A stretch of DNA of 64,000 nt, taken from contig JBGAPT010000007.1 in assembly GCA_044221135.1 (NCBI GenBank), forward strand, positions 1-64,000, in the 5' to 3' direction. Both the position numbers and the translations under genes were made by a program. The DNA comes from UBA4722 sp044221135. GTDB taxonomy: Bacteria > Pseudomonadota > Gammaproteobacteria > DSM-16500. How positions within the stretch are numbered: position 1 is the first letter of the stretch; every line of letters starts with the position of its first letter. Below, one piece after another: positions 15,941 to 24,434 of the stretch. The notes below the pieces were generated by a model. It saw nothing but the letters and a program-made list of their open reading frames with translations, had not been told where the DNA came from and made no database searches.

Positions 15941-16858
15941 ATGGATGTACGACAAGGCGGCACAGGAGCAGAACAAGACTTAAACTCTCAACTCATTCTT
16001 TCACCAACAAAAAAGATATCTAATGGAATAGTCACCACATCAACAGGAGTAGCCATTGCAGAAGAAGTCTTTTTTTCCGGATTTTCTCTCGCATTCTCTG
16101 CCCATAATTTTGAAGCATGGACATTAGGTGCCTTACCTCTCTTTCTACTACTCAGTTCGCCTGTGGCTTTTTTAAAAATTGCACACGGTTGTTTCGCAAT
16201 AGGAGAAGATCCTTTTTCTGGTGGAATGGAAATTGCCTCAGGTGTTGTACATTTAGCTGGATTTGCAGCTATTCCTAGTGTGGCTGCGTCATTAGGCGGA
16301 TGGATTCCTGCTTTTTTGCTGCTGCCTTCTATGACACTACCCTGGCTGGGCGTCGCTGTGAGTGAGCTGATTATGTTAGGTTCTTTATTGCATAAATATA
16401 AGAACTCTTCTATACCTACACCCCAATTAAAAAACGAGATCATGCAAACTTGTATCAGAGTGACAGCGCTCTTGTTCTTTGCCGCGGGTGCTGCTTTTTC
16501 TGCTCCAGCGATAGGCTTTAGCGTTACAGCAGTGGGACTGTTCTGTGGTTTTAGTTTAGGTTGTCGATATTACAATTATCAATTTAGTCTCTTTAAGCCT
16601 ACAAGGACTATGCATCGCGCATCTTTAGCGACTTCGCTAGCTTCTACGGGTTCTGCTGCTAGTACTGATAGTTTGCAGACTGTAAATTTATCCCCACATA
16701 CTGGCCCTAACCCTCATCATGAAAGAACACCATCCACAGACTCTACAGAACCACCTGGAACCACATCACCAGCTGAAAAAAAGAGCCCTACTAAGTTAAA
16801 AAATATAAGCGCAGATATCAGCACCACAACACCACCACCGAGCAAACGCTACTTATAA
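15941..16858 (+). CDS. Multi-pass membrane protein of unknown function
   Basis: I do not recognise a family. The protein is 305 residues with about six hydrophobic segments between residues 30 and 215 (for example AWTLGALPLFLLLSSPVAFL, GWIPAFLLLPSMTLPWL and ALLFFAAGAAFSAPAIGF). A Ser/Thr/Pro-rich polar tail of about 85 residues follows. It lies next to the Dot/Icm genes, convergent with icmS. It could be a secreted membrane effector or an ordinary membrane protein. Only its position supports the first option. Confidence 0.75.
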   Translation: MDVRQGGTGAEQDLNSQLILSPTKKISNGIVTTSTGVAIAEEVFFSGFSLAFSAHNFEAWTLGALPLFLLLSSPVAFLKIAHGCFAIGEDPFSGGMEIASGVVHLAGFAAIPSVAASLGGWIPAFLLLPSMTLPWLGVAVSELIMLGSLLHKYKNSSIPTPQLKNEIMQTCIRVTALLFFAAGAAFSAPAIGFSVTAVGLFCGFSLGCRYYNYQFSLFKPTRTMHRASLATSLASTGSAASTDSLQTVNLSPHTGPNPHHERTPSTDSTEPPGTTSPAEKKSPTKLKNISADISTTTPPPSKRYL

Positions 16859-16885
16859 CCCAGATGTAATAATAAGTAAGTGCTC

Positions 16886-17224
16886 TTAGTCATACATCAA
16901 CTGATCCAACGACGTCATGTCCCCACGCGGTGTAGGCTGCACTAATTCATGCAACACATCCGCAATACATAATACACGCAATACATTCGGCGTAATATCA
17001 TCAAAAATCACTTTCACTCCCAGCGTCGCACCCTCTGTTTCTTCAAATGTCACGCCTATCCCATAACCCAAACACAAAGAACATAACTGATCTGCTCGTC
17101 TTGCAATCGCAGGCAATAAACCTGTAGGAGAAAATACTTCTTCCATGGTCATCGGCCGACTGTTTAAACTAAACCGCACACCCATCGTTCTTGCGACTTT
17201 ACTGACTAAAATTGACATATCCAT
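16886..17224 (-). CDS. icmS: Dot/Icm adaptor protein IcmS
   Basis: IcmS is a small acidic cytoplasmic adaptor that with IcmW delivers many effectors to the Dot/Icm coupling complex. The 112-residue protein has FSPTGLLPAIARRADQLCSL, then CLGYGIGVTFEETEGATLGV and DDITPNVLRVLCIADVLHEL, and ends SLDQLMYD, closely matching Legionella IcmS as I know it. Length is normal. icmT lies 11 bp upstream on the same strand. icmW is about 6.4 kb away in this window, so both partners are present. Confidence 0.93.
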   Translation of the reverse strand: MDMSILVSKVARTMGVRFSLNSRPMTMEEVFSPTGLLPAIARRADQLCSLCLGYGIGVTFEETEGATLGVKVIFDDITPNVLRVLCIADVLHELVQPTPRGDMTSLDQLMYD

Positions 17225-17235
17225 TGGAGTTTACC

Positions 17236-17478
17236 TCATCTTTTCCACCAGGGCTGTGCAATCTTCCGATTGCCAGCAATAAATGAACGGAACCAGCGTA
17301 AAAATACAATCAATGTGAAACCATAACGTTCTAATGCTGTAAAAAAAGTAGTCGCTACAACAGCCAAAATAAAAGTCCACCAGCGAATATGAAGCAATAA
17401 AATCAGCAGAGGAAAACAGGCTCTAAAGTCTAGAAAAAATAATCTGACACTTCTTGCTGAGTCACGCCAATGGGCCAT
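17236..17478 (-). CDS. icmT: Dot/Icm membrane protein IcmT
   Basis: IcmT is a small inner-membrane component of the Dot/Icm system, needed in Legionella for pore formation and exit from host cells. The chosen start at 17478 (AAGGAT about 7 bases upstream) gives 80 residues beginning MAHWRDSARSVRLFFLDFRA, then FPLLILLLHIRWWTFILA, ALERYGFTL and the ending RKIAQPWWKR, all IcmT hallmarks. A longer reading from 17538 adds residues unlike the family. It is divergent from dotD across a long hairpin repeat. Confidence 0.92.
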   Translation of the reverse strand: MAHWRDSARSVRLFFLDFRACFPLLILLLHIRWWTFILAVVATTFFTALERYGFTLIVFLRWFRSFIAGNRKIAQPWWKR

Positions 17479-17550
17479 TGCGATATCCTTGCGATCATTG
17501 ATTCTGAGATTATGACCTAAGATGAGAAGCGCTGTCACTTAATAATCTAC

Positions 17551-17638
17551 TACCGTGCGTGTCATCCCCGCTCTTCACTATGTCATCCCCGCCTTCGCGG
17601 GGATGACATAGTGAAGAGCAGGGATGACATGCACGATA
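17551..17638. repeat. Long hairpin of family 4 between icmT and dotD
   Basis: An almost perfect inverted repeat of about 40 bp per arm has GCGGGGATGACATAGTGAAG and its complement around a CTTC loop. Two units of GTCATCCCCGC are nested in each arm. The rest of the ~300-bp icmT-dotD gap holds GCAAATTTCGTGGAGATA (about 17639), also found reversed near 32.8 kb, and the dotD leader. Confidence 0.9.
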
Positions 17639-17778
17639 GCAAATTTCGTGGAGATACCTTAACACATTCACTATTTTTTATGCTTTTTTGCCTCCCGCCC
17701 TCATAACCCTCATGCATCTTGATTGAATCCCTGATAATATTAGCCATCTTCCAAACGGATTCAGGGAATACACCGTTT

Positions 17779-18249
17779 ATGAAAAAGAACACTCATCTCG
17801 CTATTTTGACTATTTCATCGCTGATTTTAGCAGGATGCACCACGCCACCTGCCTCAAACAAACCGGATGTGACCGGCACATCACTGGCTGAAGCATCCTA
17901 CTCTGTCAGCCGATCTATCGTAAGCCTGTCTGAAACTGCACAAGCAGCACATCCATTGCCTGATTTAGCAGCACCCCCCAATCCTGCTTCCTATGGTATG
18001 GATGGATTAACCTCTGTAGATTGGTCAGGTCCTGTTGAACCTTTAGTCCGACAAATTGCAAAGTCCGCTAATTATCGCGTCAGCGTATTGGGTGCGCGGC
18101 CTGCTATTCCTGTACTAGTCACCCTGTATGATAAAAATAGAATGTTAGCCGATGTCTTGCGTGATGTAGGTTATCAATGCGGCAGACGTGCAACCGTGGT
18201 CGTTTATCCTAATAGTCAAGTAATTGAATTACGTTATGCAAAAAACTAG
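17779..18249 (+). CDS. dotD: Dot/Icm outer-membrane lipoprotein DotD
   Basis: DotD is a lipoprotein of the Dot/Icm core complex that works with DotC to place DotH in the outer membrane. The ATG at 17779 gives a lipoprotein signal MKKNTHLAILTISSLILAGC, with the lipobox Cys at residue 20. The 156-residue protein ends in an N0-like fold, as in secretins: VEPLVRQIAKSANYRVSVLG and NRMLADVLRDVGYQCG. An upstream in-frame start at 17719 would bury the signal peptide. dotC begins inside its 3' end. Confidence 0.93.
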   Translation: MKKNTHLAILTISSLILAGCTTPPASNKPDVTGTSLAEASYSVSRSIVSLSETAQAAHPLPDLAAPPNPASYGMDGLTSVDWSGPVEPLVRQIAKSANYRVSVLGARPAIPVLVTLYDKNRMLADVLRDVGYQCGRRATVVVYPNSQVIELRYAKN

Positions 18250-19087
18250 AACACTAGGTAATACAGTGGGTAAAATCATTATCCTTATTTTATTTGCAGG
18301 CTTGCTACCTGCTTGCGCTTCGCATCGACATCAGCAAGAAGTAGATCCCTCCAATATTACTTCACTAGAAAATATGAGAAACGAAGAGCCAATACATTCA
18401 GAAAACAACGCACCCTCTATCAGTCAAATCCGTATCAAAGCATTGGAAGATACCGCGATGAGCTTAGGTGCACAAGGAGGTCTTGCTGTTGCTTCAAAGG
18501 AAGTGAATGGCCGCATGGAACAGGACAAATGGTCGCTAGAAACTATTTATAATTTTAATGGCATGCTATTAAGCCATGGTGTATTGCCGCCTGTTTTAGT
18601 GGAAAGCGATGAAAGCTTAAATCTGGCAGACCCTAATACCATTCGTGTCGCCGATAAAACCTATAAAATCGTAGCACAGGCCCGTTTTGCAACGACGCCT
18701 CCTAACTGGCGTGATTATTTATGGATGCCTTACAAAAAACCTGAATTACCTGATAAAGTACTTTTGCCCCGCAGTGAAGAAGAACGTAAAATCTGGGTCA
18801 AAGCCATTAAAATGGGTTGGGACAAAGGGGTAGAACAATCCTACAGTATCTTTCAGCAAAATCTGGCACGCTTGAAACGGGATTATCAAGGCATGATCCT
18901 GTACCGTAAACTCTTGCAAGAAAAAATGGTCAGCCCGCCTTATGTGTCAAAAACAGAATTGGGTGTCACAGGCAATGGCACGGATATGCGTATTAATGAC
19001 CAAGTGCTGCGTATTACCGAATTACCTAAACTCCAAACAGACAGTCAAACATGGAAGGCTATAGTGGTGAAACAACATGACTACTGA
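18236..19087 (+). CDS. dotC: Dot/Icm outer-membrane lipoprotein DotC
   Basis: DotC is the second core-complex lipoprotein. The chosen ATG at 18236 gives about 283 residues and overlaps dotD by 14 bp. The frame is open slightly further to a TTG at 18224. The signal peptide IIILILFAGLLPACAS has the lipobox Cys. The mature part has RIKALEDTAMSLGAQGGLA, FNGMLLSHGVLPPVLVE, FATTPPNWRDYLW and KMGWDKGVEQSYSIFQQN, typical of DotC. dotB overlaps its end by 11 bp, so D-C-B are coupled. Confidence 0.93.
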   Translation: MQKTRTLGNTVGKIIILILFAGLLPACASHRHQQEVDPSNITSLENMRNEEPIHSENNAPSISQIRIKALEDTAMSLGAQGGLAVASKEVNGRMEQDKWSLETIYNFNGMLLSHGVLPPVLVESDESLNLADPNTIRVADKTYKIVAQARFATTPPNWRDYLWMPYKKPELPDKVLLPRSEEERKIWVKAIKMGWDKGVEQSYSIFQQNLARLKRDYQGMILYRKLLQEKMVSPPYVSKTELGVTGNGTDMRINDQVLRITELPKLQTDSQTWKAIVVKQHDY

Positions 19088-20219
19088 TTTTCTTTTTCCG
19101 CAAGAACCCATACGGCTTTCCATTGAAATCGCCAATGAAATATTAATGCATTGCGTCAAACTGGGCGCATCCGATATTACATTGCAAACCAATGAACCTA
19201 TTTTTGCAGAAGTGTATGGCCGTTTAAATAAAGTCACACGTCGTCGCTTATCCAATAATGAAGTAGGCGAAATCATTAATGCCATGTATGGCCCTAACGC
19301 TACTGCGCAACTGATGTCAGGTAAAGACGTTGACACGCATTATGAAATTCGCCCAAACCGCAGTGATCGTTTTCGTTTTCGTATTAATGCTACCAGCTGT
19401 TTAGTTGAAGGCCACGATGGTATTCAAATTACCGCCCGTACTATTCCAAGCGATCCACCTGCATTGGAAAGTATGAATCTGCCAAAACCCGTCCTGGATG
19501 CCATTATTCCAGAACAAGGTATTGTCTATGTCACCGGCGCAACCGGTTCAGGTAAAAGTACTTTACTTGCCTCTATTATTCGCAGTATTGCAGAAAATGT
19601 AGAAAGCAACCGTAAAATTTTAACCTATGAAGCACCTATAGAATTTGTCTATGACAGCGTTGAAAAAGCCTCTGCGATTGTCAGCCAATCAGAAATCCCA
19701 CGTCACTTGCCCAGTTTTGCAGCGGGTGTGCGTAATGCATTACGCCGCAAGCCTCGCTTAATTTTAGTAGGTGAAGCACGCGACATGGAAACCATTAACG
19801 CTGCCATGGAAGCAGCGATGACTGGCCACCCTGTCTATACCACATTACACAGTAATGGCGTAGCAGAAACCGTGCGCCGCTTAGTCACTACTTATCCTGC
19901 TGAAGAACGCGCTGGCCGCACCATTGACTTAGTTGAAACAATGCGTTTAATCATTTCGCAACGGCTTGCACCCACTATCGATGGAAAACGTGTAGCCTTA
20001 CGTGAATATTTAGTTTTTGATGAAAAAATTCGCGATACCTTGCTAGAGATAGACCCTATCAATATTACAGCAATGGTTCGTAAGCTGGTACGAGAACAAG
20101 GACGAACCATGGCAGACGATGCAAAAGAGAAATTTGAAGCAGGGCTTATTTCCGAGCGAAATTATCGCATCATTGCAGAACAGACAAAGCGCGAAGACAA
20201 AGATGTTGGGTTAGTTTAG
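19077..20219 (+). CDS. dotB: Dot/Icm secretion ATPase DotB
   Basis: DotB is the hexameric ATPase at the cytoplasmic base of the Dot/Icm system, related to PilT. The 380-residue protein has Walker A GATGSGKSTLLASI near 160, the Asp box TYEAPIEFVY, Walker B RLILVGEARDMETI, and the His box TGHPVYTTLHSNGVAET. Length is right for DotB. It ends a dotDCB operon and is convergent with dotA. A family 2 repeat fills the 100-bp gap. Confidence 0.96.
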   Translation: MTTDFLFPQEPIRLSIEIANEILMHCVKLGASDITLQTNEPIFAEVYGRLNKVTRRRLSNNEVGEIINAMYGPNATAQLMSGKDVDTHYEIRPNRSDRFRFRINATSCLVEGHDGIQITARTIPSDPPALESMNLPKPVLDAIIPEQGIVYVTGATGSGKSTLLASIIRSIAENVESNRKILTYEAPIEFVYDSVEKASAIVSQSEIPRHLPSFAAGVRNALRRKPRLILVGEARDMETINAAMEAAMTGHPVYTTLHSNGVAETVRRLVTTYPAEERAGRTIDLVETMRLIISQRLAPTIDGKRVALREYLVFDEKIRDTLLEIDPINITAMVRKLVREQGRTMADDAKEKFEAGLISERNYRIIAEQTKREDKDVGLV

Positions 20220-20251
20220 TCACAGAGTATCCTTGCCATCACAAAAAAACT

Positions 20252-20316
20252 CGCTATTCACAAGAGCTCCGAATTTTCAAAAAAATGAGATTTGCCACTT
20301 AGGGCGTGAACGCTTA
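20252..20316 (+). repeat. Convergent-gene repeat, family 2 (copy between dotB and dotA)
   Basis: The core is AAAAAAATGAGATTTGCC and then TTAGGGCGTGAACGCTTA. The GCTTA end is 3 bases from the dotA stop codon. It is near-identical to the copy at 40018-40085. Confidence 0.8.
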
Positions 20317-20319
20317 GGG

Positions 20320-22797
20320 CTATTTTTTATCATCCATGCCGGGTGGCGGTGTTGATGGTAATGCAGGTGCTGATGTCGCTGTCGTACCTGGTCCACTTTC
20401 TTTCTTCTTTTTATCCTCAATCGCTTTAGCCTGTATCCCAGCTTCTCTCATCTTCGTCGTACCTGCAGCAGGTGCGCCGGCAGATTCTTTGCCGCCGCCT
20501 GATATACCACTTCCAGCACCTTCCATCGCTTGCTTCATAGGTGCCATCGCTTCACTTTCACCATAAGAAATAGCTTGGCCACCAATATAAGTCAATATTT
20601 TTTCTGGTATCACATGAATCAACGTAAAGACTTTATTCATCACCATAATGATCAATGAAGCATAAGCCACCATAAACAAAATACCTTCTACAAGTCCTGG
20701 ATGACTAATAATGTTATACGCAACTTTAGCAAACCCTTGATTGACCATCGTCACTACAGGCACCGCTAAGATCAGCGATGCCATTAAACCAAAAACCATC
20801 AAACTAGGACGCAAAATCAAGTTGAAAATAATCATTACCGCAGGTTCCGATTTTCCCAGTATTTCATGTTGTCCACTGGGACTCAGAATACCTAATGCAA
20901 TAATAGGACCGGCTACCATCGCCTCAATCGTCGCCATGAGCCAGCCTATGGCTCCCATGGTATAAATCGTATAAGGAATAAGAGGCAAATAAATACCCAG
21001 CATGACGCCTACTGAAAATAACGTTGATAACCCTAAAGCCCAAAACGGCCCAACAAAACTTGTGAATGTTTTAAACCCTTCATAAATAATACTGGTCGTC
21101 ATACCCGTACCCAATGCCGTTAAATTCAAGGATGACACAGTTGCAGCAACAGTCGTTATAGCTACGGTTATCCAAAACAGCAATTGCGTTGACCAAATAA
21201 GATTGTACCCATACACAGAGATTTTATAGATTGGATTCTGCGCTTCTTTACCTACTACACGACTAGATTCCCCAGTCACATCGCTCATAAAAGAAGACAC
21301 CATCGTGCCCATGTCCGCTGTTTCGCTAATATCTGAAATACCGGGAGATGATGGAGCAGCAAATGAAGTAGGTTGACCAGCTGCCTTAATTGCAGTAAGC
21401 AACTGTTTCATTGCCTGTACATTATTGCGCACATCACGTATAGGTGAAATGAAATTTCCTTCTGGAGAATCAATCGTGTAACTAAAATTGGGTAACGTTT
21501 TCGTATTAACCTGCTGCTTAGCGTTGCCTTGAGTAATATTATGATAATACATACCCGCCAAAATCCAGCCATTGTTGCTCGCTTCTTGGTTAGCAGTTGA
21601 TAATGTCGTAGGCTGGATATTAGTGCTCGCATAGGCTCCCGTCAATACACCTACATATTGCTGACTTGCTGCAGCAATAAAATCGATCTTATCCGTATAA
21701 GGGGCCAACCCATAAGGTATATAAATTTCTTTTAATGCCCTTTCGCCCACACTGCCTTTATTTTCTTCATTACCGCCACGAACACTATTCGGAGGATAGC
21801 CACCGCCAGTACTAGTAAAGAAGGTAGTAGAACATGTCGTATCGTCAATAAGAGCACCCGCAAGCAATTCCATACCCTGAGGAGGGACAGCATTGACACA
21901 GCATTTACCTGATTTGCCTTGTGCCGTACAAAAATCCTGTATCCATTGTGGTGTATCTTTAGCGGTATCCTTGTTTGAAGTGTAATAAAATTTTTGATAT
22001 TCGAAATCCATTTGAGCCACTTGCTTGGCAATGGAATCAAAGGTAAAAATAATCTCCGGTAATACCTGTAGCTGCGCTTCACAGAGCAGACAATTTAAAC
22101 TATTTGATTTTTTACCGCTGCACTCTGTCTCTCTCTTACAAAAATTTAACGTACCGCAGTAGCTGCCTAACTGATAAACTCCACTCGCTGGGTTAAAGGG
22201 AGGCAAAGAATCTTTTGTACACAAATCATCGGTTGGATTGGCTTTGCAATAATACGGATAAGCAATCTTCTCATCATTTATCCCCGTTTTATAGCTCAAA
22301 CTTTCATAGCAAACCAATCCTCTAAATAAATCTTGCATGCTTGTTTTAATCGCACCATCAATATTAGGAAAAGGAACCGTCACATAGATAGAGCCGTCGT
22401 TTCTTGCCATCATTGTTAATACAGCAGTCCAGAGAGTGTCGCCCAACCCAATCCCTTGCAAAATAAGCCACATGATAATAACTTGAATAGCGCAATAACC
22501 GCCAGAAGAAGGAAAAAGCCCAACGATCCCTAATACGGTACGTACAGGTACCCATAACCCACTCCATTTTTTACCTAAAAATTCTCCTTCGCTGGCTGTT
22601 GATAAAAGGCCCATGACCGTTGTGTATACAACGATGAGGCCGCCCACAGATAAAGCTGCCGTATTTAACACTTTAAACATCACGCCTAGCAGTAAAGGCC
22701 CATCTGTCACAGGCAACACGCCGCCGATATTTCCAAATATTTTTCCCAGGTAATACATGGATTGATCATTAGACGCTAATGTAAAAATATTCATCAT
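20320..22797 (-). CDS. dotA: Dot/Icm integral membrane protein DotA
   Basis: DotA is a large polytopic inner-membrane protein of the Dot/Icm system, essential for effector export. This one is 825 residues, shorter than the Legionella protein (about 1,050). Several N-terminal helices (GPLLLGVMFKVLNTAALSVG, YCAIQVIIMWLILQGIGLG) are followed by a large Cys-rich periplasmic region at about residues 170-330 with paired Cys such as CLLC and CC. Then come five or more helices (about 540-760) and a Lys/Ser/Pro-rich tail. The start overlaps icmV by 4 bp (ATGA), so icmV-dotA are coupled, as in other Legionellales. Confidence 0.94.
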   Translation of the reverse strand: MMNIFTLASNDQSMYYLGKIFGNIGGVLPVTDGPLLLGVMFKVLNTAALSVGGLIVVYTTVMGLLSTASEGEFLGKKWSGLWVPVRTVLGIVGLFPSSGGYCAIQVIIMWLILQGIGLGDTLWTAVLTMMARNDGSIYVTVPFPNIDGAIKTSMQDLFRGLVCYESLSYKTGINDEKIAYPYYCKANPTDDLCTKDSLPPFNPASGVYQLGSYCGTLNFCKRETECSGKKSNSLNCLLCEAQLQVLPEIIFTFDSIAKQVAQMDFEYQKFYYTSNKDTAKDTPQWIQDFCTAQGKSGKCCVNAVPPQGMELLAGALIDDTTCSTTFFTSTGGGYPPNSVRGGNEENKGSVGERALKEIYIPYGLAPYTDKIDFIAAASQQYVGVLTGAYASTNIQPTTLSTANQEASNNGWILAGMYYHNITQGNAKQQVNTKTLPNFSYTIDSPEGNFISPIRDVRNNVQAMKQLLTAIKAAGQPTSFAAPSSPGISDISETADMGTMVSSFMSDVTGESSRVVGKEAQNPIYKISVYGYNLIWSTQLLFWITVAITTVAATVSSLNLTALGTGMTTSIIYEGFKTFTSFVGPFWALGLSTLFSVGVMLGIYLPLIPYTIYTMGAIGWLMATIEAMVAGPIIALGILSPSGQHEILGKSEPAVMIIFNLILRPSLMVFGLMASLILAVPVVTMVNQGFAKVAYNIISHPGLVEGILFMVAYASLIIMVMNKVFTLIHVIPEKILTYIGGQAISYGESEAMAPMKQAMEGAGSGISGGGKESAGAPAAGTTKMREAGIQAKAIEDKKKKESGPGTTATSAPALPSTPPPGMDDKK

Positions 22798-23267
22798 GGT
22801 GTGGGGCCTTTTGTCTTACCCAATTTATCTACCCACCACTCACGGAATGTACAACCCAACTGACGACGTCTTATTTGAAAACGCCAAAAATCAAAGCGCA
22901 ACGCATTCACAGCAAACAACAAGGCAACCGTCATGGCTAAAACCCATCCAGCCAGTGTGCCATACCTAAAAAGATAATAAAAACCGACTAAAAACGCACA
23001 TACACTGAAGACTAAAAAAAGTAACGCAAATAGTTTATAACGATCAGCATTCTGCTGCAGAGCGGTCTCGGTAACGTTGAGACGCTGCAATGCTTGTTCA
23101 AAAGTTTCAATATGCTCTGGTTTAGGTGTGGTAAATGTTGTTTTTAAGTTAGAACCAATAATACGGGTATAGGCACTTAACTCCTTCGTTCCTAACCACG
23201 CGCTAGGATTAAAGAATGTCTTCCGTGAAATTTTAAAGATATCCTCAATTGCCATAGCAGAAGTCAC
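22794..23267 (-). CDS. icmV: Dot/Icm membrane protein IcmV
   Basis: IcmV is a small inner-membrane part of the Dot/Icm system, usually upstream of dotA. The 157-residue protein starts with an IFKISRKTFFNPSAWLG segment, has an amphipathic middle (FEQALQRLNVTETALQQNAD), then two adjacent helices (YKLFALLFLVFSVCAFLVGF and LAGWVLAMTVALLFAVNALR) and a basic end (RFQIRRRQLGCTFREWW). Identification rests on these features and on the icmV-dotA pairing divergent from icmW. Confidence 0.9.
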   Translation of the reverse strand: MTSAMAIEDIFKISRKTFFNPSAWLGTKELSAYTRIIGSNLKTTFTTPKPEHIETFEQALQRLNVTETALQQNADRYKLFALLFLVFSVCAFLVGFYYLFRYGTLAGWVLAMTVALLFAVNALRFDFWRFQIRRRQLGCTFREWWVDKLGKTKGPTP

Positions 23268-23374
23268 CTATCACTACATAGAATGTACCTTAGCATTCGT
23301 CTATCTAAAAAACAACCATCGCCATAAGATAGTGTGATTGAATATAGCACTGCAGTGGGATAGTATACTTGAGT

Positions 23375-23577
23375 ATATTATAGTAAGTAACCTAAGCTAT
23401 AGTATCTCAGATAAATAGCTGAGTTTTCAATGTGTCATTCCCGCGAAGGCGGGAACCCATTTCGACTTATCTCGAGAATAGCGATTGAGATTATTCATAA
23501 TAGGTTCCCGCCTTCGCGGGAATGACACATTGAGGGAAAGATCACGAGAATTATCTAGCTATATAGGTTACTTACTA
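23375..23577. repeat. Long inverted repeat with CCCGCGAAGGCGGG core between icmV and icmW (family 4)
   Basis: Outer arms AGTAAGTAACCTA and the reverse complement lie at 23378 and 23577. Inner arms carry CAATGTGTCATTCCCGCG and the reverse complement. Total length is about 200 bp with imperfect arms of roughly 90 bp. It fills most of the 335-bp divergent gap, leaving about 25 bp before icmW and 107 bp before icmV. Confidence 0.85.
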
Positions 23578-23602
23578 CATCCTAAAAGGGACACGATGAA
23601 AT

Positions 23603-24052
23603 ATGCCAAGTATAGATTTACATGCCTCACATGAATTCTGGAAAAATTATGAAGACCCCATGATTTTTCGCGTCATCTCTTTTATGGAAAGTGTTGAAAG
23701 TTGGACACTCGATGGAAATTCTGAGCTAGAAACATCCATTAAAGCCATCGGTGATGCGCTAGACAAGCTCACTCGTTTTGAGCTTAACAAAGAAGAGCAA
23801 TTTGTCACACTCTGCGCGCATATTAAAACATCCCGCATTTTGCGTCTCTTGCAAGCCATCGACACAATTGACCCAGGCTCCGCTTCAAAAGTACTAATGT
23901 ATGCTGAGGAAAACAATACACCCGACAATTTACTAGCGGGACTCTTCTTACGTCGTAATATTGTATTTGAACGCTTACGTCTTTTAGCACGTGTCTTTAC
24001 ACCACAACGGTTTGAATTGGTTTTGAAAGCATTGGAGCAAGAAAATGTATAA
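23603..24052 (+). CDS. icmW: Dot/Icm adaptor protein IcmW
   Basis: IcmW is the partner of IcmS in effector recognition at the coupling complex. The 149-residue protein has FWKNYEDPMIFRVISFMESV, ESWTLDGNSELE, RILRLLQAIDTIDPGSASKV, and RRNIVFERLRLLARVFTPQR, which match Legionella IcmW closely as I recall it. It is divergent from icmV-dotA. The next gene starts within its last codons, so icmW, the small secreted protein and icmX form one transcript. Confidence 0.95.
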   Translation: MPSIDLHASHEFWKNYEDPMIFRVISFMESVESWTLDGNSELETSIKAIGDALDKLTRFELNKEEQFVTLCAHIKTSRILRLLQAIDTIDPGSASKVLMYAEENNTPDNLLAGLFLRRNIVFERLRLLARVFTPQRFELVLKALEQENV

Positions 24053-24413
24053 ATTTCGCTTAATTTCTATTGGATTATTTGTCTCAGTGTGTTTAAACAT
24101 TCCATATGCTTTTAGCAATTTACCCTCAGCCAACACGACAACAGAGTTATCAAAATTATCACCCCTCGTATTTAAAGACCGCGTTAAAGCATTGAACGCT
24201 GACACTCAAAATAAGCTTGATGCTACCATTGCCCAATTAGTAGGAGGCGCTCCGCCAGCAATCCCAGCCCCTGTCATGCCTGTGCCTGCTGCACACGAAA
24301 ATATATCACAAACATCGCCAGAAGCAGAAACACCTGCTCCCCCAGAAGATAATGCTACAACCACGAATACTCCCACGAGTTCCGGCCCGGGGCTTAATCC
24401 ATACAATTATTAA
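24045..24413 (+). CDS. Small secreted Pro-rich protein between icmW and icmX
   Basis: This protein has 122 residues with a signal peptide (FRLISIGLFVSVCLNIPYAFS). A short helical part (PLVFKDRVKALNADTQNKL) is followed by a disordered Pro/Ala/Thr-rich tail. It overlaps icmW by 8 bp, so it is translated with it. Coxiella, as I recall, also has a small unnamed gene here (between icmW and icmX). A periplasmic accessory role in the Dot/Icm system is an inference from position alone. Confidence 0.8.
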   Translation: MYKFRLISIGLFVSVCLNIPYAFSNLPSANTTTELSKLSPLVFKDRVKALNADTQNKLDATIAQLVGGAPPAIPAPVMPVPAAHENISQTSPEAETPAPPEDNATTTNTPTSSGPGLNPYNY

Positions 24414-24434
24414 ATAACGAAGGAATTATTATTT

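Noticed and set aside
17660..17690. CTTAA near dotD as a PmrA site
   Set aside because: Only one half site is present; no second box 11 bp away.
17719..17778. Upstream start for dotD
   Set aside because: It would put 20 residues before the lipoprotein signal peptide and prevent export. ATG 17779 fits.
23378..23577. CRISPR-like array at repeated GC-rich units
   Set aside because: The units are inverted, only two per locus, with no regular spacers and no cas genes.
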